A DNA stretch of 10,754 bases, taken from an uncultured Clostridia bacterium. Lineage in GTDB: Bacteria; Bacillota; Clostridia; TANB77; CAG-508. Location: positions 1-10,754 of the forward strand of contig CANQJY010000030.1 of NCBI GenBank assembly GCA_947624365.1, in the 5' to 3' direction. Made by a program: the position numbers and the translations under genes. Below, one piece after another: positions 1 to 7,296 of the stretch. The notes under the pieces are model-generated. The model was not told the DNA's origin and did not search any database. It saw only the letters and a program-made list of their open reading frames with translations. Positions within the stretch are counted from its first letter, which is position 1. Each line of letters starts with the position of its first letter.

Positions 1-2
1 TT

Positions 3-29
3 AATGAAATAGAAATACAAGAAATTTAA
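3..29 (+). CDS. Possible 3' end of an upstream gene (partial)
   Basis: Frame 3 is open from the window edge to a TAA at 27-29 and would encode the last eight residues NEIEIQEI of a protein that starts outside the window. The other two forward frames meet stops at once (TAA at 2-4, TAG at 10-12). The only support is that a terminator-like hairpin follows shortly after. The fragment is too short to identify, and a chance open frame is quite possible. Confidence 0.2.
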   Translation, partial: NEIEIQEI

Positions 30-42
30 AAGTAGTTCTAAA

Positions 43-97
43 TAAAAAATAAAGACATATAATATAGAGATATATTTATATGTCTTTTATTTTTTAC
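43..97 (+). terminator. AT-rich rho-independent terminator upstream of spoIIIAA
   Basis: A 12-bp perfect stem pairs 51-62 with 76-87 around a 13-base loop, and a T-rich tract follows (85-96). An A-run at 44-49 can pair with the T-run at 91-96 across one bulge, so the hairpin may work in both directions. The stem holds only two G-C pairs, so it is weak. It probably ends the upstream transcript and separates it from the spoIIIA operon. Confidence 0.55.
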
Positions 98-134
98 CAA
101 AATAAAAGACAAGCTATTTTAAGAAGGGATATAA

Positions 135-1001
135 TTGAAAGATATTTTAAAATATTTTCCGAACAACATCTATATATTAATACAAGAAACTATTAATCAA
201 AATCCAAATACTAAACTAGAAGAAAATGCGATAGAAATTAGAATTCGTAACAATAGACCTATCATAATAAAATTAAAGGATTTAGACATTATTATTCAAT
301 ACAACATAACAGAATCTGAAATATTGTACATATTAGAAAAATTGTGTGAGAATTCAATTTATGCATATAAAAATCAAATATGTCAAGGATATATCACAAT
401 TTTTGGGGGACATAGAGTAGGAATTACAGGAACCTGTGTTATAGAAAATGGAAACATTATAAATGTGAAAAATATTTCTAGTCTTAATTTTAGAATAGCT
501 AGAGAAATAAAAGGATGTAGCAATAAAATATTAAAAGATGTTATTAACAAAGAACATAATACAATTTTTACTACACTAATTGTATCTCCACCAGGTAAAG
601 GAAAAACAACAATATTAAGAGACTTAATTAGAAACATAAGTAATGGAATTCCGCAAATGAATTTCAGAGGGAAAACCTGTGGCTTAGTAGATGAGAGAGG
701 AGAAATCGCGGCAACATACAGGGGAGTCCCACAAAATGATATTGGAATTAGAACAGATGTAATTGAAAATGTATCAAAAACACAAGGACTGCAAATGTTA
801 ATTAGATCAATGGCACCAGAAGTTGTTGCATGTGACGAAATAGGAACAAGACAAGATGTCACAGCTATTAAATATGCTTTATGTTCTGGTGTAAAAGGAA
901 TATTTACTATGCATGGAAATGAAATGAAAGATATAAAAGCAAACAGTGAAATTTCTGAATTAATTGAAAATCATTGGGTAGAAAAAATTATATTTTTATA
1001 G
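135..1001 (+). CDS. spoIIIAA: Stage III sporulation protein AA, ATPase
   Basis: This is the cytosolic ATPase of the SpoIIIA complex, related to secretion-type ATPases (type II/IV). In the family it acts in the mother cell at the base of the SpoIIIA-SpoIIQ channel, which supports the engulfed forespore and late sigma-G activity. Visible features are an N-terminal region with the motif GHRVGITG near residue 92, a Walker A loop PPGKGKTT (152-159), the conserved VDERGEIA segment (185-192) and a Walker B-like ACDEIG with D234 and E235. The length of 288 aa is close to the roughly 307 aa of the Bacillus protein. The start is a TTG at 135, six bases after AAGAAGGG (121-128); no ATG or GTG fits as well. 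It is the first gene of the eight-gene operon and ends 15 bases before spoIIIAB. The Walker loop reads PPGKGKTT rather than the more usual GPPGTGKTT, and the key lysine and threonine are kept. Confidence 0.96.
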   Translation: MKDILKYFPNNIYILIQETINQNPNTKLEENAIEIRIRNNRPIIIKLKDLDIIIQYNITESEILYILEKLCENSIYAYKNQICQGYITIFGGHRVGITGTCVIENGNIINVKNISSLNFRIAREIKGCSNKILKDVINKEHNTIFTTLIVSPPGKGKTTILRDLIRNISNGIPQMNFRGKTCGLVDERGEIAATYRGVPQNDIGIRTDVIENVSKTQGLQMLIRSMAPEVVACDEIGTRQDVTAIKYALCSGVKGIFTMHGNEMKDIKANSEISELIENHWVEKIIFL

Positions 1002-1016
1002 AAAGGAATTAATAAT

Positions 1017-1529
1017 ATGCAAATTATAAAATACATTTTACTATTTCTTGTATTTATTGCAATAAGTTTAATTGGAAAAACAATCTCACAAAAATATAAA
1101 CTTAGATTAATAGAATTAGAAGAAATAAAAAATGCACTAAATATATTTAAAACAAAAATTAAATTTACATATGCGCCTATTGGAGAAATTTTTGATGAAA
1201 TTAGTTTAGAAGCTGAAAAATCCAATGTAGCTAATTTATTTAAAAAAGCAAAAGAAAAATTACAGACAGGATCTGCAAGTAATGCATGGGAATATGCCCT
1301 AGAAAATACTACTACAAATATGAAGCAAGAAGATATAAGTGTATTAAAAAATTTATCAAAATTACTAGGAACATCAGATTTAGAAGGTCAAATTAGCCAA
1401 ATTGAGCTAACACAAGATTTTTTAGATACACAAATAAAACAAGCTGAAGAAGAAAAACAAAAAAATGAAAAACTATATCAAAAATTAGGAACAATTATTG
1501 GATTAGGAATAGTTATAATGTTAATTTAA
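1017..1529 (+). CDS. spoIIIAB: Stage III sporulation protein AB
   Basis: This is a membrane protein of the mother-cell side of the SpoIIIA complex. The family resembles GspF/type II secretion platform proteins and is thought to link the ATPase SpoIIIAA to the membrane. The 170 residues match the family size (about 171 in Bacillus). A hydrophobic segment covers residues 4-20, a long helical cytoplasmic part follows with the family-typical LLGTSDLEGQ stretch (about 116-125), then a charged coiled region, and a second hydrophobic segment closes the protein (about 154-170). The start ATG follows GAAAGGAA (1001-1008). Order and spacing place it firmly as the second gene of the operon. Confidence 0.93.
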   Translation: MQIIKYILLFLVFIAISLIGKTISQKYKLRLIELEEIKNALNIFKTKIKFTYAPIGEIFDEISLEAEKSNVANLFKKAKEKLQTGSASNAWEYALENTTTNMKQEDISVLKNLSKLLGTSDLEGQISQIELTQDFLDTQIKQAEEEKQKNEKLYQKLGTIIGLGIVIMLI

Positions 1530-1543
1530 GAAAGGAATTTATA

Positions 1544-1738
1544 ATGGATATTAATTTATTATTTAAAATAGCAGCTATTGGAATTCTTGTTGCTGTATTA
1601 CATCAGGTCTTAGTTAGAGCAGGACGTGAAGATCAAGCAATGATGACAACTTTAGCAGGATTAGTAATTGTTTTATCTATGGTAATCAAAGAAATTAGTG
1701 GATTATTTGACACAGTTAGGACCTTATTTAATCTGTAG
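1544..1738 (+). CDS. spoIIIAC: Stage III sporulation protein AC
   Basis: This is a 64-residue integral membrane protein of the SpoIIIA complex, close to the usual 65-68 aa. Two hydrophobic helices are visible (about residues 4-24 and 34-55), joined by the conserved polar turn RAGREDQA. Its role in the channel is not well defined; family work places it with SpoIIIAD in the mother-cell membrane part of the secretion-like machine. A GAAAGGAA ribosome binding site stands just after the spoIIIAB stop and before the ATG. The gene ends nine bases before spoIIIAD, and the spoIIIAD ribosome binding site overlaps its stop codon, which suggests translational coupling. Confidence 0.93.
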   Translation: MDINLLFKIAAIGILVAVLHQVLVRAGREDQAMMTTLAGLVIVLSMVIKEISGLFDTVRTLFNL

Positions 1739-1747
1739 GAGGTAGCA

Positions 1748-2134
1748 ATGGAAATCGTAAAAATCATTTCAATTGGATTAATTGGTTTGATTATTATTAT
1801 ATTACTAAAACAATATAAGCCAGAATATGCTATATATATTAGTATATTAACAGGAATGCTTATTTTGCTATTTGTGATGGACAGATTAACAGGAATTATT
1901 CAATTAATACAATCAATATCCAATAAGGCAAATATAAATAATCAATTTATTAGTATTTTATTAAAGATAACAGGAATTGCATTTTTATCAGAATTTGCTA
2001 TTAGCATTTGCAAAGATTCAGGAGAATCAGCCGTAGCAAGTAAGATTGAAATTGGAACTAAAATGATTATTATTTCAATGTCAATTCCAATTATTTCAAG
2101 TCTATTAGAAATCATATTAAAAATATTACCATAA
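1748..2134 (+). CDS. spoIIIAD: Stage III sporulation protein AD
   Basis: This is a 128-residue, almost entirely hydrophobic membrane protein of the SpoIIIA complex. About three to four membrane segments can be drawn (residues 3-20, 28-50, 66-86, 102-126). The family signature KDSGESAVASKIE lies at 89-101. Its usual length is about 130 aa. The ribosome binding site AGGAGG (1737-1742) includes the last two bases of the spoIIIAC stop codon and sits five bases before the ATG, so AC and AD are probably made in step. It likely works next to SpoIIIAC in the mother-cell membrane. Confidence 0.94.
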   Translation: MEIVKIISIGLIGLIIIILLKQYKPEYAIYISILTGMLILLFVMDRLTGIIQLIQSISNKANINNQFISILLKITGIAFLSEFAISICKDSGESAVASKIEIGTKMIIISMSIPIISSLLEIILKILP

Positions 2135-2151
2135 ACGGAGGATATACCGAT

Positions 2152-3312
2152 GTGAAAAAACAAAAGATATTATTTATTATTATTCTACTATTTCTTTTAA
2201 TAGGAAAAGCATATAATGTATTTGCCGAAACAACACAAGATGAACTGATACAAGAACAAGAAGAAACTTTTGGAATAACTAGTTTTATTGAAAATTCAAA
2301 AAAGTATTCTGGTGAATTTTTCAATGAAATTGATATTAATGATATATTTAATTCGGCTATAAAGGGAGAAATTGATAATAAACAAATATATTCAAAAATT
2401 TTAAGTTTATTGGGAACAGAAGTACAAGCAGGAATTAAAAGCTTAGTAAGCATTTTAGTTATTGTTTTAATACATAGTATTTTAAAATCTGTAAGCGAAA
2501 ATTTAGAAAATGATAGTTTATCAAATATTATTTATTATGTTCAATATATTGCCATTGTAACTGTTATCATGACTAATTTTTCAGATATAATTGAACTTGT
2601 TAAAGAAACTAGTAATAATTTAGTTGGATTTATGAATTCATTAATACCAATTTTAATTAGCCTTATGCTTTATACAGGTAGCATTACAACTAGTAGCGTA
2701 TTAGAGCCAATAATTCTTTTTATGATTAATTTTATTGGTAATTTAATACAAACTATCTTAATTCCAATAACATTAATTGTTGCAACATTAAGCATTGTAT
2801 CAAAAATTGGAGATAAAGTTCAAATTGAAAAACTAACTAAAACATTTCGTTCAGGAATTGTGCTTATATTAGGAGTTATACTTACAATATTTGTTGGAGT
2901 TATTTCTTTAGAAGGAACATTGTCAAGTGGAGTTGATGGTATTACAGCTAAAACAACGAAAGCAATTGTAAGTAGTAGTATACCAATCGTTGGCAAAATT
3001 TTAGGAGATGTTGTTGATACAGTTTTAGGATGCGGGCTTATTTTAAAAAATGCAATTGGAGTTATTGGAGTTATCATAATTATAGGTATTTGCATTTTGC
3101 CAATTGTAAAAATTGCGGTTCTAATGACATGTTATAAGCTCCTGGCAGGGATTTGTGAGCCGATTGCCGATACAAAAATTGTTAAACTACTAGAAGAAAT
3201 TGGTGACATATTTAAAATTTTACTTGCAATTTTATGCTCTATATCTGTAATGGTTATAATTGGAACAACATTAGTAATAAAAATATCAAATAGTGGGATG
3301 ATGTATAGATAA
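2152..3312 (+). CDS. spoIIIAE: Stage III sporulation protein AE
   Basis: This is the large polytopic membrane subunit of the SpoIIIA complex, 386 aa against about 399 aa in Bacillus. Residues 1-25 form a cleavable-looking signal peptide: a KKQK basic end, a long hydrophobic core and VFA before E26. A polar segment follows, then several membrane helices between about residue 90 and the C terminus, separated by Gly/Ser/Ile-rich loops. The start is GTG at 2152: the ATG two bases upstream (2150) runs into a stop immediately, and GGAGG (2138-2142) serves the GTG. In the family this protein is thought to form part of the export channel core. The gene ends ten bases before spoIIIAF. Confidence 0.94.
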   Translation: MKKQKILFIIILLFLLIGKAYNVFAETTQDELIQEQEETFGITSFIENSKKYSGEFFNEIDINDIFNSAIKGEIDNKQIYSKILSLLGTEVQAGIKSLVSILVIVLIHSILKSVSENLENDSLSNIIYYVQYIAIVTVIMTNFSDIIELVKETSNNLVGFMNSLIPILISLMLYTGSITTSSVLEPIILFMINFIGNLIQTILIPITLIVATLSIVSKIGDKVQIEKLTKTFRSGIVLILGVILTIFVGVISLEGTLSSGVDGITAKTTKAIVSSSIPIVGKILGDVVDTVLGCGLILKNAIGVIGVIIIIGICILPIVKIAVLMTCYKLLAGICEPIADTKIVKLLEEIGDIFKILLAILCSISVMVIIGTTLVIKISNSGMMYR

Positions 3313-3322
3313 AGGAGTTTTT

Positions 3323-3934
3323 ATGATAGAAAATATTAGTATGTGGGCAAAAAACATTACTTTAGCAGTTATTGTAGTATCTTTATTTGAAATGTTATTA
3401 CCAAACCAAAAGTTAAAACAATATATAAAAGTAGTTATGGGATTATATATTTTATTCAATATTTTATCACCACTAGTAGGACAAGATATATCAATAAATG
3501 TAAATGAAATTATTGAAAATACACAAAGTCAAATTGTAACAACAGAGCCAGTAAATCAAACTTCTATGGATAAACGATTAAAGCAAATAGGTGAAGAAGA
3601 ACTAGAAAAAGATATTACTAAAAAAATAGAAAATACGGGTTTTATTGTGGATGATTGTCAAGTAGTTTTAAGAATGGCTGATGAAACAGAAATAGAAAAA
3701 ATAATTCTAAAAATTCAGAAAAAAGAAGATTTACCTGAAGAAACAGAAGAAAAAAGTATAGAGAATACTTTAGTAGATGAAATTCAAAAAATTAAAGAAA
3801 TAGAAGTTACTAAAAGTAAAAAAGAAAATAGCCAAAACCAAACTAAATCTATAAGTACAGCAGACATTAATAAAATAAAAAAGATATTAATAGAAGAATA
3901 CGAGGTGAATGAAAAATGTTTAAAGATAAATTAG
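3323..3934 (+). CDS. spoIIIAF: Stage III sporulation protein AF
   Basis: This is a SpoIIIA complex protein with two N-terminal membrane segments (about residues 11-26 and 35-52) around the conserved turn LLPNQKLKQYIKVVMG. A soluble, charged C-terminal domain (about 80-203) follows. The family carries a ring-building-type fold in this domain and can form rings in the space between the two membranes. The 203 aa match the usual length of about 205. A middle stretch (about 130-180) is rich in Lys and Glu and looks like a flexible or coiled linker. The start ATG follows AAAGGAG. The end overlaps the start of spoIIIAG by 19 bases. Confidence 0.92.
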   Translation: MIENISMWAKNITLAVIVVSLFEMLLPNQKLKQYIKVVMGLYILFNILSPLVGQDISINVNEIIENTQSQIVTTEPVNQTSMDKRLKQIGEEELEKDITKKIENTGFIVDDCQVVLRMADETEIEKIILKIQKKEDLPEETEEKSIENTLVDEIQKIKEIEVTKSKKENSQNQTKSISTADINKIKKILIEEYEVNEKCLKIN

Positions 3935-4521
3935 ACAAATTATTTAAAAATAGTGAAGATGGAAATAGCAAAAAGAAAATTGAAAATCTAGTATTTTTTG
4001 TAGTCATATTAATTATTACTATTGTTGCTATAAACTTTATCTGGAATGATAAATCCAGTACAAATAATGATAATATAAATGAAACTAATACTGGAAAAAA
4101 ACTTGCTGGTACTGCAGAAAATACAGAAACAATACCAGTAGACTTATCAGAAAAATTAGAAAATATTTTAACTCAAATGCAAGGAGTAGGAGCAGTAAAA
4201 GTTTTTATAAATTATTCAGAATCCAGTGAGGTAGTAGCTATGTATAATGAAAATTCAAAAAGTAGCACAACAGAAGAAACTGATACATCAGGTGGTGTTA
4301 GAAAAATTGAAGAAACAGATACTCAAAAGGATATTATTTATCAAGAAAATAACGGACAAAAAACACCTATGACAAAAAAGGTAATAGAACCAAAAATAGA
4401 AGGTGCAATAATTACAGCTGAAGGTGCAAACAATATCGAAACAAAAACAAGTATTATACAAGCAGTAGAAGCAGTAACAGGTTTAGCAACACATAAAATT
4501 CAAGTTTTTGAAATGAAATAA
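3916..4521 (+). CDS. spoIIIAG: Stage III sporulation protein AG, ring-forming channel component
   Basis: SpoIIIAG of other spore formers assembles a large ring in the intermembrane space and is a core part of the mother-cell to forespore channel. Here a short basic cytoplasmic end precedes one membrane anchor (about residues 25-43). A polar linker and a split ring-building domain follow, with QMQGVGAVKVFINY at 87-100 and the family signature EPKIEGAIITAEGA at 158-171. Between them lies a Ser/Thr/Glu-rich insertion (about 104-150), where the family carries its beta-rich insert. The length is 201 aa against about 229 in Bacillus. GAGG at 3902-3905 serves the ATG, which lies inside the end of spoIIIAF, so translation is probably coupled. 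Confidence 0.94.
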   Translation: MFKDKLDKLFKNSEDGNSKKKIENLVFFVVILIITIVAINFIWNDKSSTNNDNINETNTGKKLAGTAENTETIPVDLSEKLENILTQMQGVGAVKVFINYSESSEVVAMYNENSKSSTTEETDTSGGVRKIEETDTQKDIIYQENNGQKTPMTKKVIEPKIEGAIITAEGANNIETKTSIIQAVEAVTGLATHKIQVFEMK

Positions 4522-4546
4522 TTATTTTATAATGGAGGTAATTGTA

Positions 4547-5131
4547 ATGAATTTTTTCAAAAAAAATCAAATGTTAATTTATGTAATTGCTTTGATGCTA
4601 GTAGTTGCAGGATATTTAAATTATACTAATGTAGAAAATAAGCAAAATCAAACAATTGAAACATCATCAAGAAATATAGGGGATGCACAGTTGGTAAACA
4701 GTAATACAGTTGATACATCAATACAAAATACAACAACTGAAAATGCTGTAGAAGAAACAACAGAAATAACGAATTCTTCAGTAAACGATGATTATTTTAC
4801 AAAATCAAAATTAGAAAGAGATACTATGTATTCTCAAATGATAGAAACTTATGAAAAGGTTTTAAATGGAATTAATTCTTTAGAAACTCAAAAAGAATCT
4901 GCTAGTGAAGAAATTAAAAAAATAAATGATATAAAAAATAGTATTATGATAGCAGAAAATTTGATTAATACAAAAGGGTTCCCTAATAATGTGATTTTTG
5001 TTAATGGAGATAGTGTGAGTGCAATAATTGGAACAGACGAATTGAAACAAGAGGAAATTTCTCAGATACAAAATATTTTAGCAAGAGAATTAAAAGCTAA
5101 TATAGAGAATATACATATTGCAATAAAATAG
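4547..5131 (+). CDS. spoIIIAH: Stage III sporulation protein AH, channel partner of SpoIIQ
   Basis: SpoIIIAH is the mother-cell membrane protein that pairs with forespore SpoIIQ across the intermembrane space and builds part of the channel ring. One membrane anchor is visible (about residues 9-24), then a long polar linker, a helical region and a C-terminal YscJ/FliF-like ring-building domain (about 95-194) with the FPNNVIFVNGDSVSAIIG strand-turn and a closing helix. I choose the ATG at 4547 (194 aa, MNFFKKNQML) over the in-frame ATG at 4532, because the GGAGG at 4534-4538 lies eight bases before 4547 and would be inside the coding region of the longer form. It is the last gene of the operon; its TAG stop (5129-5131) is part of the terminator stem. 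Confidence 0.94.
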   Translation: MNFFKKNQMLIYVIALMLVVAGYLNYTNVENKQNQTIETSSRNIGDAQLVNSNTVDTSIQNTTTENAVEETTEITNSSVNDDYFTKSKLERDTMYSQMIETYEKVLNGINSLETQKESASEEIKKINDIKNSIMIAENLINTKGFPNNVIFVNGDSVSAIIGTDELKQEEISQIQNILARELKANIENIHIAIK

Positions 5132-5162
5132 CGAGAATAACTTGCTATTTTTTTCTTTTTTT
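5125..5162 (+). terminator. Rho-independent terminator of the spoIIIA operon
   Basis: An 11-bp stem pairs 5125-5135 with 5141-5151, including one G-T pair, around a five-base loop (5136-5140). A T-rich run follows directly (5148-5162, with one C). The spoIIIAH stop codon is inside the left arm. This should end the sporulation transcript and separate it from der. Confidence 0.85.
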
Positions 5163-5170
5163 AGTAAAAT
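5142..5170 (+). promoter_or_regulatory. Candidate vegetative promoter for der
   Basis: TTGCTA (5142-5147) and TAAAAT (5165-5170) are 17 bases apart and match the sigma-A consensus at 4/6 and 5/6 positions. Transcription would start near 5177, about 23 bases before der, just after the spoIIIA terminator. Der is a growth gene, so it needs a promoter separate from the sporulation operon. The -35 half lies in the terminator arm, and in DNA this AT-rich such matches arise by chance. Confidence 0.3.
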
Positions 5171-5199
5171 GGATACAGAAAAAAGAAAGGAACAAAAAA

Positions 5200-6537
5200 A
5201 TGTCAAAACCAATAGTTGCAATTATAGGGAAACCAAATGTTGGCAAATCAACCTTTTTCAATTATTTAGCAGGAAGTAGAATTTCAATAGTAGAAGATAC
5301 ACCAGGTGTTACAAGAGATAGAATTTATGCAGAAACTAATTGGAGAGGCAGAGATTTTACACTAATCGATACTGGTGGAATAGAGCCAGATTCAGAAGAT
5401 ATAATTTTATCACAAATGAGAGAACAAGCAAATCTTGCAATTAATATGGCAGATGTTATTTTATTTGTTACAGACATTAGGCAAGGAGTAACTGCAAGTG
5501 ATAAAGAAATAGCCCTAATGTTAAAAAAATCAAAAAAGCCAATTGTTCTTGTTTGTAATAAGGCTGACAATTACAATAAAGACAAACAAGAAATATATGA
5601 GTTCTATAACCTTGGCATTGGTGATCCATATGCTATATCTGCAAGCCATGCAATTGGAATAGGTGATGTCTTAGACGCAGTTTATGAACATTTCCCTGAA
5701 AAAAAAGATGATGACAATGATGATGATGTTATTAAAATAGCAGTTATAGGAAAACCAAATGTTGGAAAATCATCTCTAATAAACAAGATATTAGGAGAAA
5801 ATAGAAGCATTGTAAGTAATATTGCAGGAACAACAAGAGATGCAATAGATAGCAAATTTGAAAATGAAAAAGGAAAATATATATTTATTGATACAGCAGG
5901 GATTAGAAGAAAAAGTAAGGTAAATGAAAAAATAGAAAAATATAGTGTTATGAGAAGCTTACTTGCTGTTGAGAGAGCGGATGTATGTTTAATTATGATA
6001 GATGCAAATGAGGGAGTTACAGAACAAGATACTAAAGTAGCAGGAGAAGCTCATGAAGCAGGAAAAGGCATTATTATTGTTGTAAATAAATGGGACGAAA
6101 TTGAAAAGGGAACAGGAACTTTAGAAAAATATAAAAAAGAAGTATATGCAAAATTATCATATTTAACATATGCCCCAATTATTTTTATATCAGCTAAAAC
6201 AGGTCAAAGAGTTGAAAAATTATTTGATATGATAAATGATGTTGCTAAACAAAATTCTATGAGAATATCTACCTCAATATTAAATCAAGTAATTAATGAG
6301 GCAATTGCCCTTGTACAACCACCAACAGATAAAGGAAAGCGCCTTAAAATTTTTTATGGTACACAAGCATCAACAAAACCACCAACATTTGTGATATTTG
6401 TAAATAACAAGGATTTATTTCACTTTTCTTATGAGAGATATTTAATTAATCAATTTAGAAAAGAATTTGGGATGCAGGGAACACCTGTAAGAATTATTGC
6501 AAGAGAAAAAAATGAAAAGGAGGATAAGGTATGGTAG
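5200..6537 (+). CDS. der: Ribosome biogenesis GTPase Der (EngA)
   Basis: Der is an essential GTPase with two G domains in tandem that helps assemble the 50S ribosomal subunit. Domain 1 shows GKPNVGKS (10-17), DTGG (57-60) and NKAD (120-123). An acidic linker with runs of Asp (about 170-176) leads to domain 2, which shows GKPNVGKS (184-191), DTAG (231-234) and NKWD (296-299). The C-terminal KH-like domain (about 350-440) contains KIFYGTQASTKPPTFVIFVN. At 445 aa it is close to the normal 436-440, and every G motif is intact. A GAAAGGAA ribosome binding site (5185-5192) precedes the ATG. Its last seven bases overlap plsY. Confidence 0.98.
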   Translation: MSKPIVAIIGKPNVGKSTFFNYLAGSRISIVEDTPGVTRDRIYAETNWRGRDFTLIDTGGIEPDSEDIILSQMREQANLAINMADVILFVTDIRQGVTASDKEIALMLKKSKKPIVLVCNKADNYNKDKQEIYEFYNLGIGDPYAISASHAIGIGDVLDAVYEHFPEKKDDDNDDDVIKIAVIGKPNVGKSSLINKILGENRSIVSNIAGTTRDAIDSKFENEKGKYIFIDTAGIRRKSKVNEKIEKYSVMRSLLAVERADVCLIMIDANEGVTEQDTKVAGEAHEAGKGIIIVVNKWDEIEKGTGTLEKYKKEVYAKLSYLTYAPIIFISAKTGQRVEKLFDMINDVAKQNSMRISTSILNQVINEAIALVQPPTDKGKRLKIFYGTQASTKPPTFVIFVNNKDLFHFSYERYLINQFRKEFGMQGTPVRIIAREKNEKEDKVW

Positions 6538-7157
6538 TAGAGGTCATTATGGCAATTATTGCTTACTTAATTGGAAGTGTTAATTTTTCGGTTATTTTAA
6601 GTAAAAAAATGGCTGGATTTGATGTTAGAGAAAAAGGCAGTGGGAATGCAGGAACAACAAATATGTTACGTTCAGTTGGAAAAAAAGCTGCATTTATAAC
6701 TTTAGTTTGTGATATATTAAAAGGTGTAGTTGCTATTTTAATTGCAATTGCAATTGGATTAATAGGAAATATAGAAAACAAATCAATATTGGTACAAATT
6801 GCAGGAATTGCTGTTGTATTAGGACATACTTTTCCAATATTTTTTGGATTTAAAGGTGGAAAAGGAGTGGCTACATCACTAGGAATATTATTAATGACAA
6901 ACTGGCAAATAGGATTAATTTGCTTAGTATTTGCATTAGTACTAATGGCATTAACACAAATGGTATCATTAGGTTCATGCGCAGCTGCAGTGCTATATCC
7001 TATACTAACCTTATTTATTAATGAAAATTTTATTGTATCAGAAGGAAGTGGATATTTTATATATAGTATTATATTAGCAATCATTGTGCTATTTAACCAC
7101 AGAAATAATATTCAAAGGATGTTAAACGGAACAGAAAATAAAATTTCATTTAAATAA
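6531..7157 (+). CDS. plsY: Acyl-phosphate:glycerol-3-phosphate acyltransferase PlsY
   Basis: PlsY is an integral membrane enzyme that transfers an acyl group from acyl-phosphate to the 1-position of glycerol-3-phosphate, giving lysophosphatidate, the first step of phospholipid synthesis in most Gram-positive bacteria. Conserved loops are intact: GSGNAGTTN (36-44), the Gly/Lys-rich GFKGGKGVATSLG (106-118), and a late NHRNNIQRML stretch. Several membrane helices separate them (about 3-23, 53-78, 85-105, 124-150, 170-188). The 208 aa are normal. I choose the ATG at 6531 because AAAAGGAGG (6515-6523) stands seven bases upstream; an in-frame ATG at 6549 has no such site. It overlaps the der stop, so the two genes share a transcript. 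The enzyme uses the product of the next gene, gpsA. Confidence 0.97.
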   Translation: MVVEVIMAIIAYLIGSVNFSVILSKKMAGFDVREKGSGNAGTTNMLRSVGKKAAFITLVCDILKGVVAILIAIAIGLIGNIENKSILVQIAGIAVVLGHTFPIFFGFKGGKGVATSLGILLMTNWQIGLICLVFALVLMALTQMVSLGSCAAAVLYPILTLFINENFIVSEGSGYFIYSIILAIIVLFNHRNNIQRMLNGTENKISFK

Positions 7158-7158
7158 C

Positions 7159-7273
7159 TCCAGTGTCCATTTTGGGACGGTCCTTTTTTGGACATTTTAC
7201 ATATTTTGAGATATATACTTACAAATCTAATATAAAACGTCCAAAAAAGGACCGTCCCAAAATGGACACTGGA
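7159..7273. repeat. 115-bp inverted repeat, REPIN- or MITE-like
   Basis: Positions 7159-7193 and 7239-7273 are perfect reverse complements (35 bp). After one mismatch (7194/7238) five more pairs follow, making 40 of 41. The loop between is about 33 bases, AT-rich and unique. Each arm is itself a two-level palindrome: TGTCCA (7164-7169) pairs with TGGACA (7189-7194), and inside it GGAC (7175-7178) pairs with GTCC (7180-7183). Two such hairpin units in opposite orientation are the layout of a REPIN, the form of REP sequences moved by REP-associated tyrosine transposases. The arms are far richer in G and C than the flanks, which suggests an inserted element. No clear target duplication is seen. 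In RNA it would fold into a very stable hairpin and may limit read-through from plsY into gpsA, but it has no T-tract after the stem. Confidence 0.9.
7206..7233 (+). promoter_or_regulatory. Weak candidate promoter for gpsA inside the repeat loop
   Basis: TTGAGA (7206-7211, 5/6 to the -35 consensus) and TAATAT (7228-7233, 4/6 to the -10) are 16 bases apart in the loop of the inverted repeat and point to gpsA. If used, the transcript would start near 7240 and carry only the right arm. The match is weak in AT-rich DNA. Confidence 0.2.
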
Positions 7274-7296
7274 TAAATCAATAGAAGGAGGAACAT

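Noticed and set aside
56..63. CATATAAT resembling a sigma-E -10 element before spoIIIAA
   Set aside because: The sequence agrees with the mother-cell sigma-E consensus at 7 of 8 positions, but no fitting -35 is seen about 14 bases upstream and it forms part of the terminator stem.
142..155. 14-bp perfect palindrome ATATTTTAAAATAT
   Set aside because: It is pure A/T inside the first codons of spoIIIAA, and such palindromes are common by chance at this base composition.
383..862. 159-codon open frame on the minus strand
   Set aside because: It lies wholly opposite spoIIIAA, whose Walker motifs are on the plus strand, and has no ribosome binding site.
4532..4546. Upstream ATG as the start of spoIIIAH
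   Set aside because: It would place the GGAGG ribosome binding site inside the coding region and has no site of its own; the ATG at 4547 is better.
6563..7084. 173-codon open frame on the minus strand
   Set aside because: It is opposite the membrane segments of plsY; long antisense frames are expected there, and it lacks a start signal.
7151..7279. TAAAT on both sides of the inverted repeat as a target site duplication
   Set aside because: The left copy (7151-7155) is three bases away from the element while the right copy (7274-7278) touches it, and the word is common in this DNA.
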